DNA of 64,000 bases from Proteus terrae (lineage in GTDB: Bacteria; Pseudomonadota; Gammaproteobacteria; Enterobacterales; Enterobacteriaceae). The DNA is taken from positions 1 to 64,000 of the forward strand of contig NZ_PENS01000010.1 of assembly GCF_003144325.1 (NCBI RefSeq). The letters are read 5' to 3'. Below, in pieces: positions 17,170 through 28,417 of the stretch (position 1 is its first letter; each line of letters starts with the position of its first letter). The position numbers and the translations under genes are program-made. Under the pieces are notes generated by a model. The model was not told where the DNA came from. It saw nothing but the letters and a program-made list of their open reading frames with translations, and made no database searches.

Positions 17170-19503
17170 ATGATCCATTTCTTAGCAAAAAATGATGCTT
17201 ATCGTCAGGGAATTGGGATATTTTCATTTTCGTCATCAGCGATAGCATTATTATTGACTTCACTCACTTCGTTAAATAGCTATGCAACTGAAAGTGTAAA
17301 ACCAGAAATAACGACATCCACAAAGTCGGAAAATCCAGCACAACCAAAATTGCGTGAAAAGATTATTATTGAACCTATCTATGTATCAGGTGAACTCAAC
17401 TCGAGTGTTGATGCGGGAAGTACCGTTCTGACATTAAAAGATATCGATAGAATTCAGCCTAATAATATTGCAGAGCTGGTGGATAAATTACCCGGAATCT
17501 CATCATCGGGTTCACCAAGACCGGGCGGCCAAACACTAAATATCTGGGGGATGGGTAATCCTGAAGATATTAAAATTAGCCTTGATGGTACGCCTAAAAC
17601 TTTTGAGAAATATCGCCAAGGTTCAATTTTTATTGATCCTGAATTAATCCGTCGCATAGATGTTGATAAAGGGCCTCATAATATTACTCAAGGAAATGGC
17701 GGTTTTGGTGGTTCGGTGAGGATTGAAACCAAAGATCCCGATGACTTATTACTACCCGATCAGAATATTGGGATGTTTTTAAAATATGGCCACCATACTA
17801 ACGATAGACAAAATCGTTATAGTGGTGCGGTATACGGTAAATTACTGGATGGGCAAGCAGACGGATTATTCTATTTTAACCGTCGTGAAAGTAACGATCT
17901 GCGACGCCCTGATGGGACTAAATTTGGCTATTCACAGTCAGATCAGGATTCTTTTTTAATTAAGACCAATATCTATTTAACCGAAGCACAAACATTAACG
18001 TTCTCAGCATCACGATCAGAAAGTGATGGTTGGACGCCTTGGGCTGCTAAACGTGATGAATTAGCTAAGCCTAGCCAAGCTGAAGTGGATAAATATGGTT
18101 TTGATGCGGCGATGAAACGCAAATTAGTTTATCGTGATCAAAAAGATGACACCTTTAGTATGAAATGGAATATTCAGCCGGTTGATTCCGATTTAATTAA
18201 TTTAACGCTCACCTACGGTTACTCAAAAACCAAACAAAACGATAGTCGCCCAGAGACTGCGAGCTCTTATTTTAGTGGCAGTATGGGGAATCAAAGTTGG
18301 GTAGATTATCGAAATCATCAAATTGAAATTAAAAATGAAAGCACAGTTATGCAAGGTGCTTTAGAGCATAAGGTATTAGTAGGAACACGTTGGCATCGTA
18401 ATAATCGTGACGTTTTAATGTTTACTCGTGATAAAGCTAAAAATCCAAATTATAACTATGGATATTATGCGCCTCCTTATATGCCAGAAGGTACGCAAAC
18501 GACAACCAGTTTCTATCTTCAAGATTCGATGAGTTATAGAAATCTGACGATAACACCGGGCATTCGCTACGATATCGTTAAAAATCAAGGCAAGGGAAGC
18601 CGAGCGATTACCTACCAAGATCCAGATCCCTATTATGGTCATGATTACTCTGATGTGACTTATAGCGGGGCAACACCACATTTAGGTTTATTATGGAAGA
18701 TGAATCAGAATTTCAGATTTTTTGGTGATTTAACCTATACATGGCGAGCACCATTGATTGATGAGCAGTATGAAGTTCAAGGAAGTGTTTCTAGATTAAC
18801 AGGAACGAGTCGTCATCTAGACAAAGAAACAGTAAGAGCTACACGAATTGGTGCAATTGCGGATTTTGAAAGTGTTATTCAGCAAGAAGATCAACTGCAA
18901 TTAAGAACGACACTATTTGATACTCGTGGTAAAGACGAAATCTTCCGCCGTCGCGGTGTCTATTGTGAAAGTCAAAAGGTGGATGGACATAATGGAAATT
19001 GTCCACCTTCGATTGGCAATTACCGTAATTTACCGGGCTACCATATCCAAGGGTTGGAAATCGAAGCCTTTTATAATAGCCCTAATGTATTTGGCCGTTT
19101 AGCATATTCAACAATGAAAGGAAAACGTGACCAATCACCGCGTGATCCGTGGTTTGGTCAAAAAACATGGATTGCTGAGATACAACCTGACGCTTTACAT
19201 GCCACTCTTGGCGTAAAAGTACCAAGTATTAACGTTAATATGGGATGGACGGGTGATTTTATTGGTGCTCAGCGTCGTTCACCAATGGATGCCGATCCTA
19301 ATGCTGGCTATTGGTCACTACCAAAAAGTAAAGGTTATGCAATCCATGGTCTATTTGCGAATTGGGAACCTTCTTTTATAGATAATACGGAAGTTCGTTT
19401 TACGGTCGCGAATTTATTTAACCGAGATTATTACCCTTATTTAGGTGAATCAGTTTCAGGGATAGGACGTGATTATCGATTTACTGTGGTAAAACGTTTC
19501 TAA
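17170..19503 (+). CDS. TonB-dependent outer-membrane receptor (iron or heme)
   Basis: A 777-residue outer-membrane receptor. A signal peptide ends near S-Y-A (about residue 40). A TonB-box-like I-Y-V-S-G-E precedes the plug domain (about 65-190, with G-x-G-G-F-G-G-S), followed by a 22-strand-type barrel ending in phenylalanine (V-V-K-R-F). In the barrel, W-R-A-P-L-I-D-E-Q-Y-E resembles the FRAP box of heme receptors, and a nearby S-R-H-L-D-K-E-T occupies the position of the NPNL box, with a histidine. This suggests heme uptake, but a siderophore cannot be excluded. A strong Fur box lies about 75 bp upstream. No transport or TonB genes adjoin. Confidence 0.88.
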   Translation: MIHFLAKNDAYRQGIGIFSFSSSAIALLLTSLTSLNSYATESVKPEITTSTKSENPAQPKLREKIIIEPIYVSGELNSSVDAGSTVLTLKDIDRIQPNNIAELVDKLPGISSSGSPRPGGQTLNIWGMGNPEDIKISLDGTPKTFEKYRQGSIFIDPELIRRIDVDKGPHNITQGNGGFGGSVRIETKDPDDLLLPDQNIGMFLKYGHHTNDRQNRYSGAVYGKLLDGQADGLFYFNRRESNDLRRPDGTKFGYSQSDQDSFLIKTNIYLTEAQTLTFSASRSESDGWTPWAAKRDELAKPSQAEVDKYGFDAAMKRKLVYRDQKDDTFSMKWNIQPVDSDLINLTLTYGYSKTKQNDSRPETASSYFSGSMGNQSWVDYRNHQIEIKNESTVMQGALEHKVLVGTRWHRNNRDVLMFTRDKAKNPNYNYGYYAPPYMPEGTQTTTSFYLQDSMSYRNLTITPGIRYDIVKNQGKGSRAITYQDPDPYYGHDYSDVTYSGATPHLGLLWKMNQNFRFFGDLTYTWRAPLIDEQYEVQGSVSRLTGTSRHLDKETVRATRIGAIADFESVIQQEDQLQLRTTLFDTRGKDEIFRRRGVYCESQKVDGHNGNCPPSIGNYRNLPGYHIQGLEIEAFYNSPNVFGRLAYSTMKGKRDQSPRDPWFGQKTWIAEIQPDALHATLGVKVPSINVNMGWTGDFIGAQRRSPMDADPNAGYWSLPKSKGYAIHGLFANWEPSFIDNTEVRFTVANLFNRDYYPYLGESVSGIGRDYRFTVVKRF

Positions 19504-19524
19504 TATTACTGAAAATAAAAACAG

Positions 19525-19553
19525 ATAAACCCCATAGATATTATGGGGTTTAT
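19525..19553. terminator. Bidirectional terminator after the TonB receptor
   Basis: ATAAACCCCA and TGGGGTTTAT form a 10-bp stem with a 9-base loop between two convergent genes. The T-rich flank is better on the minus strand than on the plus strand. Confidence 0.75.
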
Positions 19554-19586
19554 TGACATTAAGAATTCAATATTCGATATATTGAA

Positions 19587-19937
19587 TTAATAACCATGTG
19601 ATGCAGAAGTTGCAATCATTGCCATCATGGTTGTGAAGAAGAAAATAAAGAAAAGAACAGCCATAACAATACTAATAATAAAGTAAACAAAGCCCGCTCT
19701 GTTCCATGTTTCTTGCACTTTCATAAAAGTTTCAACAGAATCGTAATCACCACTTTTCCAAGCCCACTCATTCCCTTTAATACCACAGACAAAAATCCAA
19801 ACAAGATTAAGTAAAGGAACAAGCGCTAATAATGGAAGATAGGATTTATTACCAAAACCCCAAATAATATTAAACATGAAAGCACCCCAGTTCCAACGTT
19901 TAATTTCTTCAGGTACTGGTTTGTTAGTGTAAGACAC
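19587..19937 (-). CDS. Small membrane protein of unknown function
   Basis: A 116-residue protein with a conserved-looking W-N-W-G-A-F-M-F-N-I-I-W-G start, two or three hydrophobic segments (about 19-52 and 80-108) and a middle cytoplasmic-type segment K-G-N-E-W-A-W-K-S. Similar short proteins exist in many bacteria and are sometimes labelled, wrongly I think, as ribonuclease G. No catalytic residues are evident. It stands alone between the TonB receptor and proX, with a terminator on its 3' side. Function unknown. Confidence 0.7.
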   Translation of the reverse strand: MSYTNKPVPEEIKRWNWGAFMFNIIWGFGNKSYLPLLALVPLLNLVWIFVCGIKGNEWAWKSGDYDSVETFMKVQETWNRAGFVYFIISIVMAVLFFIFFFTTMMAMIATSASHGY

Positions 19938-20160
19938 AGTTTATTCCTTATCTAAAATAATAAATATAAAAATGAGAATGCCAAAATGGCTGCTGGAGAA
20001 AAGAATAATCATAATTGAAGAAATGAGAGAATGAAAGAAAGGGAGAACATAGCTTTTAATAAAAAGAATAATCTTAATAATAAAGTAGTATTAAGATGAT
20101 TTTTAATTTTTTATATAAACTCATTTTATCTAATTACATGTAAATTTAGTTTTTTATAAA

Positions 20161-20193
20161 TAAAAACAGGCCACAATAATGTGACCTGTTTTG
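20161..20193 (-). terminator. Terminator downstream of proX
   Basis: On the minus strand AAAACAGGTCAC pairs with GTGGCCTGTTTT (one G-U pair) around ATTATT. It sits 30 bases past the proX stop and should end the proVWX transcript. The T run is short. Confidence 0.75.
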
Positions 20194-20223
20194 TGACAAT
20201 CTTAAATGAAGATTGTTTATTGA

Positions 20224-21219
20224 TTATTTTGCAGCTGCTTGAGCTTGTTCAATCCAACCATCAAAGGTTTTTTGATGTGCTTTGATCCATGCATTAGCAT
20301 GACGTTCAATATCTGCCTGTGATTTTTGACCATTATGCATACGTAAGTTTTGCGCATTAATATCGGCAACAGACACTTTCATAACTTCAAAGAGTTTTGC
20401 CGCGGCGGGATTTTCTTCAGCCCATTTTTTATTTGCTGCAATATGCATGGTACTTGGCGGAAAGCCATAGTTTTTACCATTTGCTAATGTGGTATCGGTT
20501 TTATCATCACCCGGTAATGAAGAGAATGGCACTTGTAACCAAACAACATCTTTACCCGGTTTTAATACATCACTTATCCAGTAAGGCGTCCATGTGTAAT
20601 AAAAAATGGGTTTGCCTTCTTTATAGCGAGTAATGGTATCTGCCATCATTGCTGCGTAGTTACCTTGGTTATGTGTGACAGATTTTTCTAATCCATAGGC
20701 TTTTAAATGATTATTGATCGCTTCTTCACAACCCCATCCCGGATTACAACCGGTTAAATCGGCTTTACCATCACCATTGGCATCAAACAATTTAGCAATT
20801 TTAGGATCTTTAAGTTGCTCAATATTCGTAATGTTATATTTCTCTGCCGTTTTCTTATCAATCAAGTAACCTTGAGCGGCATTAACGACATAATCCCCTT
20901 TACGATAAAAGGTATTATCACCTCCTGCCGCTGCATATTGTGAATTATGAAGAGGAACCCAACTGACAGCCATAAAGGTGGCATCACCATTGGCGATAGA
21001 AGAATAAGCAACGTTATAATCGACTTCTTTAATTGGCTGAACGGTGTAACCTAATTGTTCGAGTGCTTTATTAACGATTAAAGTTTGAAAGGTTTCTTCA
21101 GAAATCGTACTTTGCACGGGTTGAACCGAAATCCCTTTTCCAGGTAAATCAGCAGCGGATAACTGAGTGCTTATCAGTGTGGCGGACAATACTGTTGCCC
21201 AGATAACTGGATTACGCAT
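20224..21219 (-). CDS. proX: Glycine betaine/proline betaine periplasmic binding protein ProX
   Basis: A 331-residue solute-binding protein that delivers glycine betaine and proline betaine to ProVW during osmotic stress. It has a standard signal peptide ending in S-A-A, and the mature protein begins D-L-P-G-K-G as in E. coli. The cysteine pair of C-N-P-G-W-G-C, known as a disulfide in the E. coli protein, and ligand-cage tryptophans (W-T-P-Y-W) are present. It is the last gene of proVWX, separated from proW by 120 bp that hold a stable hairpin. Confidence 0.97.
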   Translation of the reverse strand: MRNPVIWATVLSATLISTQLSAADLPGKGISVQPVQSTISEETFQTLIVNKALEQLGYTVQPIKEVDYNVAYSSIANGDATFMAVSWVPLHNSQYAAAGGDNTFYRKGDYVVNAAQGYLIDKKTAEKYNITNIEQLKDPKIAKLFDANGDGKADLTGCNPGWGCEEAINNHLKAYGLEKSVTHNQGNYAAMMADTITRYKEGKPIFYYTWTPYWISDVLKPGKDVVWLQVPFSSLPGDDKTDTTLANGKNYGFPPSTMHIAANKKWAEENPAAAKLFEVMKVSVADINAQNLRMHNGQKSQADIERHANAWIKAHQKTFDGWIEQAQAAAK

Positions 21220-21249
21220 AGTTTTTCCTTCTGTTGTTATGGTAGAGAT

Positions 21250-21280
21250 AAATAGCGACAGCGAACTGTCGCCTCTATTT
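21250..21280 (-). promoter_or_regulatory. Intercistronic hairpin between proW and proX
   Basis: On the minus strand GCGACAG-TTCG-CTGTCGC forms a 7-bp stem with a UUCG tetraloop, extended by AAATAG/TATTT after a small bulge. There is no T run, so it is more likely a stabiliser or processing barrier than a terminator. It may protect proX mRNA or lower upstream coupling. Confidence 0.65.
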
Positions 21281-21339
21281 CTTATATTGATTGAACGTGG
21301 TGTTCTTTAGTGATTTTTAATTAATAGCAAAAATATTTA

Positions 21340-22539
21340 TTACGATGCTTTTTTGCCAAAGAGTCGACAAATTAAGCCGATAGGCCCTGTCATATACCAG
21401 CATCTATTGCCTTTATGACGGCTGTTTTGACCTAAAGATTGTGTTAATCGGTCAAGGATTATGGCGAGGATAACAATACCGGCCCCCCCTACGGCAGCCA
21501 GTCCCATATCAAGACGACCTATACCGCGTAATACCATTTGACCTAATCCACCAACGGCAATCATTGATGCAATAACAACCATTGAAAGTGCCAACATTAG
21601 TGTTTGGTTTACACCTGCCATAATTGTTGGCATGGCGAGTGGTAATTGTACTTTAAACAGCATTTGACGAGGATTTGCACCAAATGATTGTGCTGCTTCG
21701 ATTAAATCTTCAGGAACTTGTTTGATCCCTAAAATGGTCAATCTGACAATTGGAGGTAAGGCAAAAATAATAGTGACCACAACACCGGGGACGTTACCAA
21801 TACCAAATAACATGACGATAGGAACTAAGTAGACAAATGCAGGCGTTGTCTGCATCGCATCGAGTAAAGGCCGAACAATTTTGGATGCTCTATCACTATT
21901 AGCCAGCCATATTCCTAATGGAAGCCCGATAATAAGACAAAACAGTAACGAGGTGAGTACCAATGCCAGGGTAACCATAGCTTCAGACCAAGCACCAATT
22001 GCACCAATTAATATTAATGAGATAAAAGAAGCGATACCCATAGCTTTGCCTGAAAGCTGCCATGCAATCAGAGAAAACAGAATAATGGCGATAGGTGCTG
22101 GCATTGAGGTTAAGAAATTTTCAAAACCACTTAAGACCAAATCGACCGGTACACGGATACCTTGGAAAACAGGGCGAAAATGCAACACAATCCAGTCAAT
22201 CGCATCAGTAACCCATGAATCTAAGGGGATCAGCGTATTATGAAACGGATCCATTAGATTGAATGAATCAGGTGCTACATCCGTTGGTGTTGCATCTAAC
22301 CAATCACTGCCAGCGGATGAGGTATCAATATTTTCAGTACCACTGCCAGCACCCCATGGATCGGCATCTGTTGATGAACTGTCAGTACTACTCCAAGGAT
22401 CACTTTCTGTTGTAGTGGTATCAGTTGCTGCCCAAGGATCATCATTTACGTTATTGGTTGTCTCTGGCGTAGTATCGCTTGTCGCGGTTTCTTGGATATT
22501 TGTATCCAAAGCCGTATCTTGGTCTGTTGTATTACTCAT
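21340..22539 (-). CDS. proW: Glycine betaine ABC transporter permease ProW
   Basis: A 399-residue permease of the osmoprotectant importer. The C-terminal ~290 residues match E. coli ProW closely and include the membrane helices and the coupling loop ([10 protein letters not shown]). The N-terminal ~95 residues are a low-complexity S/T/D-rich periplasmic-type extension, about 45 residues longer than in E. coli, with D-P-W at 34-36, 47-49 and 60-62, exactly 13 residues apart. The start ATG at 22539 overlaps the proV 3' end by 8 bp, so translation is coupled. Confidence 0.96.
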   Translation of the reverse strand: MSNTTDQDTALDTNIQETATSDTTPETTNNVNDDPWAATDTTTTESDPWSSTDSSSTDADPWGAGSGTENIDTSSAGSDWLDATPTDVAPDSFNLMDPFHNTLIPLDSWVTDAIDWIVLHFRPVFQGIRVPVDLVLSGFENFLTSMPAPIAIILFSLIAWQLSGKAMGIASFISLILIGAIGAWSEAMVTLALVLTSLLFCLIIGLPLGIWLANSDRASKIVRPLLDAMQTTPAFVYLVPIVMLFGIGNVPGVVVTIIFALPPIVRLTILGIKQVPEDLIEAAQSFGANPRQMLFKVQLPLAMPTIMAGVNQTLMLALSMVVIASMIAVGGLGQMVLRGIGRLDMGLAAVGGAGIVILAIILDRLTQSLGQNSRHKGNRCWYMTGPIGLICRLFGKKAS

Positions 22540-23731
22540 TTGGCGTCTCCTTATCCAGTGCTTGTAGTAACATTCCTTTAGAAATTAAGCCGATATAACG
22601 GTTTTTTTCATCAATAACAGGAATTGCACAGGGAGATTGTGCAACAGTTGAAATCAGCTCGTTTAGCGGTGTATCACCATTAATGGCACAAGGCTCAGGT
22701 AAAATAGCTGACTCAATAGGTTGTTTATTTTTCAGCGCCTCTTCAAGAGATGTGACGGAAACAATGCCAACAAATTTTCTTCCTCGCTCAATGAGATAGC
22801 CAAAGTTTCTATCTTCATCTTCGAGTACTTTTAAGGCAGATCGAGGACCAAAACCGGGCGCAATATGCAGTAAGGTTTCAGGGCGACGTTTGGCTATATC
22901 TTTTGCACTAAATACGTGGCTAATATCAACACCACGGAAAAACGTACGCACATAATCATTTGCTGGATTATTGAGTATTTCATCTGGTGTACCCGTTTGA
23001 ACGACAACACCACCTTGCATAATGGCAATTCGGTCGCCAATACGCATAGCTTCATCCAGATCATGGGAGATAAACACAATGGTGCGCTGTTTATCACCTT
23101 GTAAGCTTAATAACTCATCTTGCATTTCTGTACGAATTAATGGATCGAGTGCTGAAAAGGCTTCATCCATTAATAAAATATCTGGATCATTAGCAAGTGC
23201 ACGCGCAAGGCCGATACGTTGACGCATCCCACCAGAAAGCTCATCAGGCCAAGAGTTTGCGTAACTGCCCAAGTTGACTTGCTCTAAAGCATCCATCGCT
23301 TTTTTATAACGCTCATCTTTGCTTAATCCCGCGAGATCCATTCCAAATGCAGTGTTATCAAGCACGTTCATATGGGGCATTAATGCAAATGACTGAAACA
23401 CCATGCTGATTTTTTTACGGCGTACTTGTCGTAACTCCTTATCCGACATGGCGGCAATATTTTCACCATCAATAAGCACTTCTCCCTTTGTTGGAGAGAT
23501 CAGACGATTGAGAAGGCGGACTAGAGTGGATTTACCTGAACCAGATAATCCCATGATGACAAATATTTCGCCTTCTTCAATTGCCAGATTTGCATTTTGA
23601 ACGCCCACCGTAAGCCCTGTTTTATCAAAAATTTGATCTTTATTCATACCAGATTCTAATAATTCAAACGCGCGTTTAGGGTGTTCGCCAAATACTTTGT
23701 AGAGATTTTTTACTTCGAGTTTAATTGCCAT
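22532..23731 (-). CDS. proV: Glycine betaine ABC transporter ATPase ProV
   Basis: A 399-residue ATPase that powers ProWX. The Walker A motif G-L-S-G-S-G-K-S, the signature L-S-G-G-M-R-Q-R and the Walker B segment I-L-L-M-D-E-A are in order. Two C-terminal CBS domains (about 280-395) are the osmosensory part in related transporters. It is first in the operon. The 622-bp upstream region contains a likely sigma-70 promoter and very AT-rich DNA. Confidence 0.97.
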   Translation of the reverse strand: MAIKLEVKNLYKVFGEHPKRAFELLESGMNKDQIFDKTGLTVGVQNANLAIEEGEIFVIMGLSGSGKSTLVRLLNRLISPTKGEVLIDGENIAAMSDKELRQVRRKKISMVFQSFALMPHMNVLDNTAFGMDLAGLSKDERYKKAMDALEQVNLGSYANSWPDELSGGMRQRIGLARALANDPDILLMDEAFSALDPLIRTEMQDELLSLQGDKQRTIVFISHDLDEAMRIGDRIAIMQGGVVVQTGTPDEILNNPANDYVRTFFRGVDISHVFSAKDIAKRRPETLLHIAPGFGPRSALKVLEDEDRNFGYLIERGRKFVGIVSVTSLEEALKNKQPIESAILPEPCAINGDTPLNELISTVAQSPCAIPVIDEKNRYIGLISKGMLLQALDKETPNE

Positions 23732-23830
23732 GCAATATATAGTTTCCTATTTAAATATTGAAAGGAATAAATTAAATATTAATTAATAAGTGTTATTATT
23801 TTCCTAAATAAGATTTTTAGTAAGGGAATT

Positions 23831-23858
23831 ACCCTACCACAATGATTGAGCCTGACAA
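23831..23858 (-). promoter_or_regulatory. Candidate sigma-70 promoter of proVWX
   Basis: On the minus strand TTGTCA (23853-23858) and TAGGGT (23831-23836) are 16 bp apart, about 95 bp upstream of the proV start. I recall TAGGGT as the unusual -10 of the enteric proU P2 promoter, which makes this placement more convincing than the match alone. Confidence 0.6.
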
Positions 23859-24170
23859 CCCTATGTTAATTATAATTAATTAAATAATTTGGCTGTATTT
23901 ACGTTATTTTTAATATGATTAATAATTAAATAAAGTGAAATAAATAAAATTTATTAAAAGATATATTTATCTCTAACCGACTGAAATAACTTTATTTTTA
24001 GAGATATTACAAATTTGATTAGGATCTCAATAAAAACGAAAACTTAATATCAAAATAGAAGGGAAATAGAGATGAAAATTAAATGAAAAAAAATCACAAT
24101 GCATTAGATAAATTAATATTTAATGCCTTATGATAAGGGTTACATACTAGAAATACGCTGGGATAATTCG

Positions 24171-24212
24171 AAAAAAATTGATTTTTTGACAATATTGAAC
24201 GGCAAAAATCAA
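24171..24212 (-). terminator. Candidate terminator of nrdHIEF
   Basis: On the minus strand TTGATTTTT and AAAAATCAA form a 9-bp AT-rich stem with a 16- to 17-base loop, followed directly by seven T. It lies about 140 bp past the nrdF stop. The stem is weak in GC, so confidence is moderate. Confidence 0.45.
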
Positions 24213-24353
24213 TCAATTAGGTTGCTTAGTGAACAAATAAAAATACACCAAAAAATAGTCTATATTTTTCAGTGTATTATGTTTTATATGTGATACATAA
24301 TTAAATTGAATGTATTGTGTTGTTTCTTTTACCTTCAATTAGGTTAATAAACC

Positions 24354-25334
<981 letters not shown>

Positions 25335-25346
25335 TTATTGTTATTA

Positions 25347-27473
25347 TTAAAGTGCGCACGAAACACAGCCTTTGATTTCAGTACCTGCTAATGCAGATTG
25401 TCGGATACGAATGTAATACAAGGTTTTAATACCTTTACGCCATGCATATATTTGCGCTTTGTTAATATCTCGGGTTGTTGCTTCATCAGAAAAGAATAAT
25501 GTGAGCGATAAACCTTGGTCGATATGTTGAGAAGCCTCAGCATAAGTATCAATAATTTTTTCAGCCCCAATTTCATATGCATCTTGATAATACTGACGGT
25601 TTTCATTAGTCATAAAGGGGGCAGGATAATAAACTCGCCCAATTTTACCTTCTTTTCTAATTTCTATTGGTGCAGCAATAGGATGAATGCTCGATGTAGA
25701 GTGGTTAATATAGGAAATAGAGCCCGTTGGTGGTATCGCTTGTAAGTTTTGGTTATAGATCCCATGCGCCATAATAGATTGCTTGAGAGTCTGCCAATCT
25801 TCTTGTGTTGGAATATCAACATTAGATTGACTAAATAGCTGGTGGATTTTTTGCGTTTTAGGCAACCATTGTTGTGATACATATTTATTAAAGTATTCAC
25901 CCGTTGCATATTTTGAATTTTCAAAACCTTTAAAGCGCTGTTTTTTCTCAATCGCTAATTGATTTGAAGCTAACAACGCATAGTAAGTGACGGTATAAAA
26001 ATAGATATTAGTGAAATCTAACGCTTCTTCAGAGCCGTAATAAATCCCTTCACGCGCTAAGTAGCCATGTAAATTCATTTGTCCTAAACCAATGGCATGG
26101 GAAGCGAGATTACCTTTTTCAATAGAAGGAACGGACTCAATTTTTGTCATTTCAGAAACATTGCTTAATGCTCTAATTGCCGTGCTGACGGTATGTGCAA
26201 AGTTAGGTGAGTCCATTGCCATAGCAATATTCATAGAGCCTAAGTTACAACTGATATCATGACCGATATGGCGATAGCTTAAGTCTGGGTGATACTCACT
26301 GGGGCTGTTGACTTGTAAAATTTCAGAGCAAAGATTGCTCATATTAATTCTACCCGCGATAGGATTGGCACGATTTACAGCATCTTCAAACATGATATAA
26401 GGATAGCCAGACTCAAATTGAATTTCGGCAAGTGTTTGGAAAAACTCCCTCGCTTTAATTTTCTTCTTACGAATTTGCGCGTTATTCACCATTTCACTGT
26501 ATTTTTCGCTAACACTGATTTCCGACATAGGTACGCCATAAACACGTTCTACATCATAAGGTGAGAAGAGATACATATCTTCATTGCGTTTGGCTAATTC
26601 AAACGTGATATCAGGGATAACAACGCCTAAAGAGAGGGTTTTTATTCGGACTTTCTCATCTGCATTCTCTCTTTTGGTATCAAGAAAATGATAAATATCA
26701 GGATGGTGAGCATGAAGATAAACAGCACCTGCACCTTGTCTTGCACCTAATTGGTTTGCATAAGAAAAAGCATCTTCAAGCATTTTCATAACAGGAACCA
26801 CACCAGAAGATTGATTTTCTATACGTTTAATCGGTGCGCCTGCTTCACGTAAATTGGTGAGCAAAAATGCAACGCCACCGCCTCGTTTAGAAAGCTGTAA
26901 CGCGGAATTTACCGAGCGACCGATAGACTCCATATTATCTTCTATACGCAATAGAAAGCAGGAAACCAATTCACCACGTTGTTGTTTTCCACAATTTAAA
27001 AAAGTCGGCGTAGCGGGTTGAAAACGACCACTAATAATTTCATCTACAAGATGAATAGCAAGATCAGTATTGCCTTGTGCTAGCGTGAGAGCCACCATAC
27101 AAACTCGATCTTCATAGCGCTCTAGATAGCGCTCTCCATCAAATGTTTTTAAGGTGTAACTGGTGTAGTACTTAAAAGCGCCAAGGAATGATTGAAAGCG
27201 AAATTTTTTACTATAAGCATGTTTAAATAGCTGTTTGATAAAGGCAAATTCATACTGTTCTAACACTTGTGCTTCGTAATAGTGTTGTTGTACTAAGAAC
27301 TCGAGTTTTTCTTTTAGATCATGAAAAAATACAGTGTTTTGATTTACATGTTGACGAAAAAAATGGTGTGTCGCTAGTTTATCTTTATCAAACTGAATAT
27401 TACCTTGCTCATCATAGAGATTTAGCATGGCATTCAATGCATGGTAATCCAGTAGTTCTGTTGATTGTGTCAT
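25347..27473 (-). CDS. nrdE: Class Ib ribonucleotide reductase, alpha subunit NrdE
   Basis: A 708-residue catalytic subunit that reduces ribonucleoside diphosphates. The active-site and finger-loop segments C-N-L-G-S-M-N and Y-I-N-H-S-T-S-S are present, as is the redox-active C-terminal C-V-S-C-A-L reduced by NrdH. The protein lacks the N-terminal ATP cone of class Ia, as expected. I chose the ATG at 27473, which has GAGATAA upstream. An ATG at 27494 is in frame but lies within the end of nrdI. Confidence 0.96.
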   Translation of the reverse strand: MTQSTELLDYHALNAMLNLYDEQGNIQFDKDKLATHHFFRQHVNQNTVFFHDLKEKLEFLVQQHYYEAQVLEQYEFAFIKQLFKHAYSKKFRFQSFLGAFKYYTSYTLKTFDGERYLERYEDRVCMVALTLAQGNTDLAIHLVDEIISGRFQPATPTFLNCGKQQRGELVSCFLLRIEDNMESIGRSVNSALQLSKRGGGVAFLLTNLREAGAPIKRIENQSSGVVPVMKMLEDAFSYANQLGARQGAGAVYLHAHHPDIYHFLDTKRENADEKVRIKTLSLGVVIPDITFELAKRNEDMYLFSPYDVERVYGVPMSEISVSEKYSEMVNNAQIRKKKIKAREFFQTLAEIQFESGYPYIMFEDAVNRANPIAGRINMSNLCSEILQVNSPSEYHPDLSYRHIGHDISCNLGSMNIAMAMDSPNFAHTVSTAIRALSNVSEMTKIESVPSIEKGNLASHAIGLGQMNLHGYLAREGIYYGSEEALDFTNIYFYTVTYYALLASNQLAIEKKQRFKGFENSKYATGEYFNKYVSQQWLPKTQKIHQLFSQSNVDIPTQEDWQTLKQSIMAHGIYNQNLQAIPPTGSISYINHSTSSIHPIAAPIEIRKEGKIGRVYYPAPFMTNENRQYYQDAYEIGAEKIIDTYAEASQHIDQGLSLTLFFSDEATTRDINKAQIYAWRKGIKTLYYIRIRQSALAGTEIKGCVSCAL

Positions 27474-27478
27474 GTTAA

Positions 27479-27898
27479 TTATCTCGTAACGCATTGGTCA
27501 GTAAGATTTGACCAAAATGTACTTAAACCTGTTTTTACGCGATATACATCTTCTGGCGTACCTAATAATTCAAATCGATACAAAAAAGGGACTTGGCATT
27601 TTTGTGCAATAATATCGCCAGCTAACCCGTAAGCTGCACCGAAATTAGCATTTCCAGAAGCGATGACTCCGCGTATTAATTGACGGTTTTCAGGAATATT
27701 TAAAAACTGAATAACCGTCTTAGGAACTGCACCTTTAGTACCACCGCCACCATAAGTTGGGCAAAGCAACACAAAGGGTTGCGTTGCAAGCAATGTTTGA
27801 TCTTCAATAATTCTGGTCGCATTTAAATTGAGTTTTTGTACAAATCGATGGCAGTTTTCAGAGCGACTTGAAAAATAGAGCAAAGGTGCAGTTTGCAT
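27479..27898 (-). CDS. nrdI: Flavodoxin-like NrdI
   Basis: A 139-residue flavodoxin-like protein that supplies the oxidant to assemble the Mn2-tyrosyl radical of NrdF. The FMN phosphate loop F-S-S-R-S-E-N appears near the N-terminus and the P-T-Y-G-G-G-G segment in the middle. Co-located between nrdH and nrdE with short spacing, as in other enteric nrdHIEF operons. Confidence 0.95.
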   Translation of the reverse strand: MQTAPLLYFSSRSENCHRFVQKLNLNATRIIEDQTLLATQPFVLLCPTYGGGGTKGAVPKTVIQFLNIPENRQLIRGVIASGNANFGAAYGLAGDIIAQKCQVPFLYRFELLGTPEDVYRVKTGLSTFWSNLTDQCVTR

Positions 27899-27909
27899 GA
27901 GGAGCTCCT

Positions 27910-28134
27910 TTAGAGCGTGATCTGTCTGATTTTATCAGGACAAAAACCCGACCAATGTTGTTCACCATGAACTACAACAGGTACTTGGCGATATCCCATA
28001 GAAACGATATGGGCGAGAGCTTGTGTATCTTTGGTAAGATCGACTGCAACAAACGGAATGTTTTTCTGTTTTAAAGCGCGTTCTGTGGCACTGCATTGAA
28101 CGCAATTCGGTTTGGTATAGAGGATAACAGACAT
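27910..28134 (-). CDS. nrdH: Glutaredoxin-like electron donor NrdH
   Basis: A 74-residue redoxin. The C-V-Q-C active site is at residues 11-14, and the cis-proline and thioredoxin-like V-P-V-V region and W-S-G-F-x-P-D motif typical of NrdH follow. It reduces NrdE, usually with thioredoxin reductase. It is the first gene of the operon, with the promoter and regulatory boxes directly upstream. Confidence 0.95.
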   Translation of the reverse strand: MSVILYTKPNCVQCSATERALKQKNIPFVAVDLTKDTQALAHIVSMGYRQVPVVVHGEQHWSGFCPDKIRQITL

Positions 28135-28197
28135 AAAAATAACCCTTATAAAAATATGGATGCGTCTGTTTTCACATCCATAATGAGAAGTACTTAA

Positions 28198-28244
28198 ATA
28201 CTATATATAGAGTTATTTGTTTTCAACCATACAATATATGGTGG
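28198..28244 (-). promoter_or_regulatory. nrdHIEF promoter with two NrdR boxes
   Basis: On the minus strand TTGAAA (28221-28226) and TAGTAT (28198-28203) are 17 bp apart, a good sigma-70 promoter. Two NrdR-type boxes match the acaCwATATaTwGtgt consensus at 14 of 16 (28198-28213) and 13 of 16 positions (28229-28244). They start exactly 31 bp apart, three helical turns, the known spacing for NrdR. One covers the -10 and the other lies just upstream of the -35. Confidence 0.85.
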
Positions 28245-28255
28245 TTTTCATTTTT

Positions 28256-28274
28256 GATAATGATTATCATTAAA
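28256..28274 (-). promoter_or_regulatory. Fur box upstream of nrdHIEF
   Basis: The + strand 19-mer matches the Fur consensus at 16 of 19 positions and contains TGATAAT and ATTATCA arms. It lies 11 bp beyond the distal NrdR box. The class Ib enzyme is Fur-repressed in E. coli, so this placement is expected. Confidence 0.8.
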
Positions 28275-28417
28275 ATTAAACAGTTAGTGCACTAATTTTA
28301 TTTTTAGATCGCTCGATTGATCAATTTTTATTAGATATACGAGTAATTAGATGATTGCTTTATCAATCAAGCATGATTTAATCTGGTTGCTAAAGACAAA
28401 TCAGCAGAGAAAACATT

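Larger units (their letters stand above)
23732..24353. other. 622-bp region upstream of proV
   Basis: Extremely AT-rich, with long A and T tracts and no credible gene. In E. coli proU, AT-rich curved DNA around the promoter binds H-NS and silences the operon at low osmolarity; the composition here is consistent with that. It also holds a promoter (23831-23858) and a possible nrdF terminator (24171-24212). Confidence 0.55.

Noticed and set aside
22259-22567. Open frames on the + strand opposite the proW N-terminus and other antisense frames through proV, nrdE and leuS
   Set aside because: They lie opposite well-supported genes and lack ribosome sites and recognisable domains.
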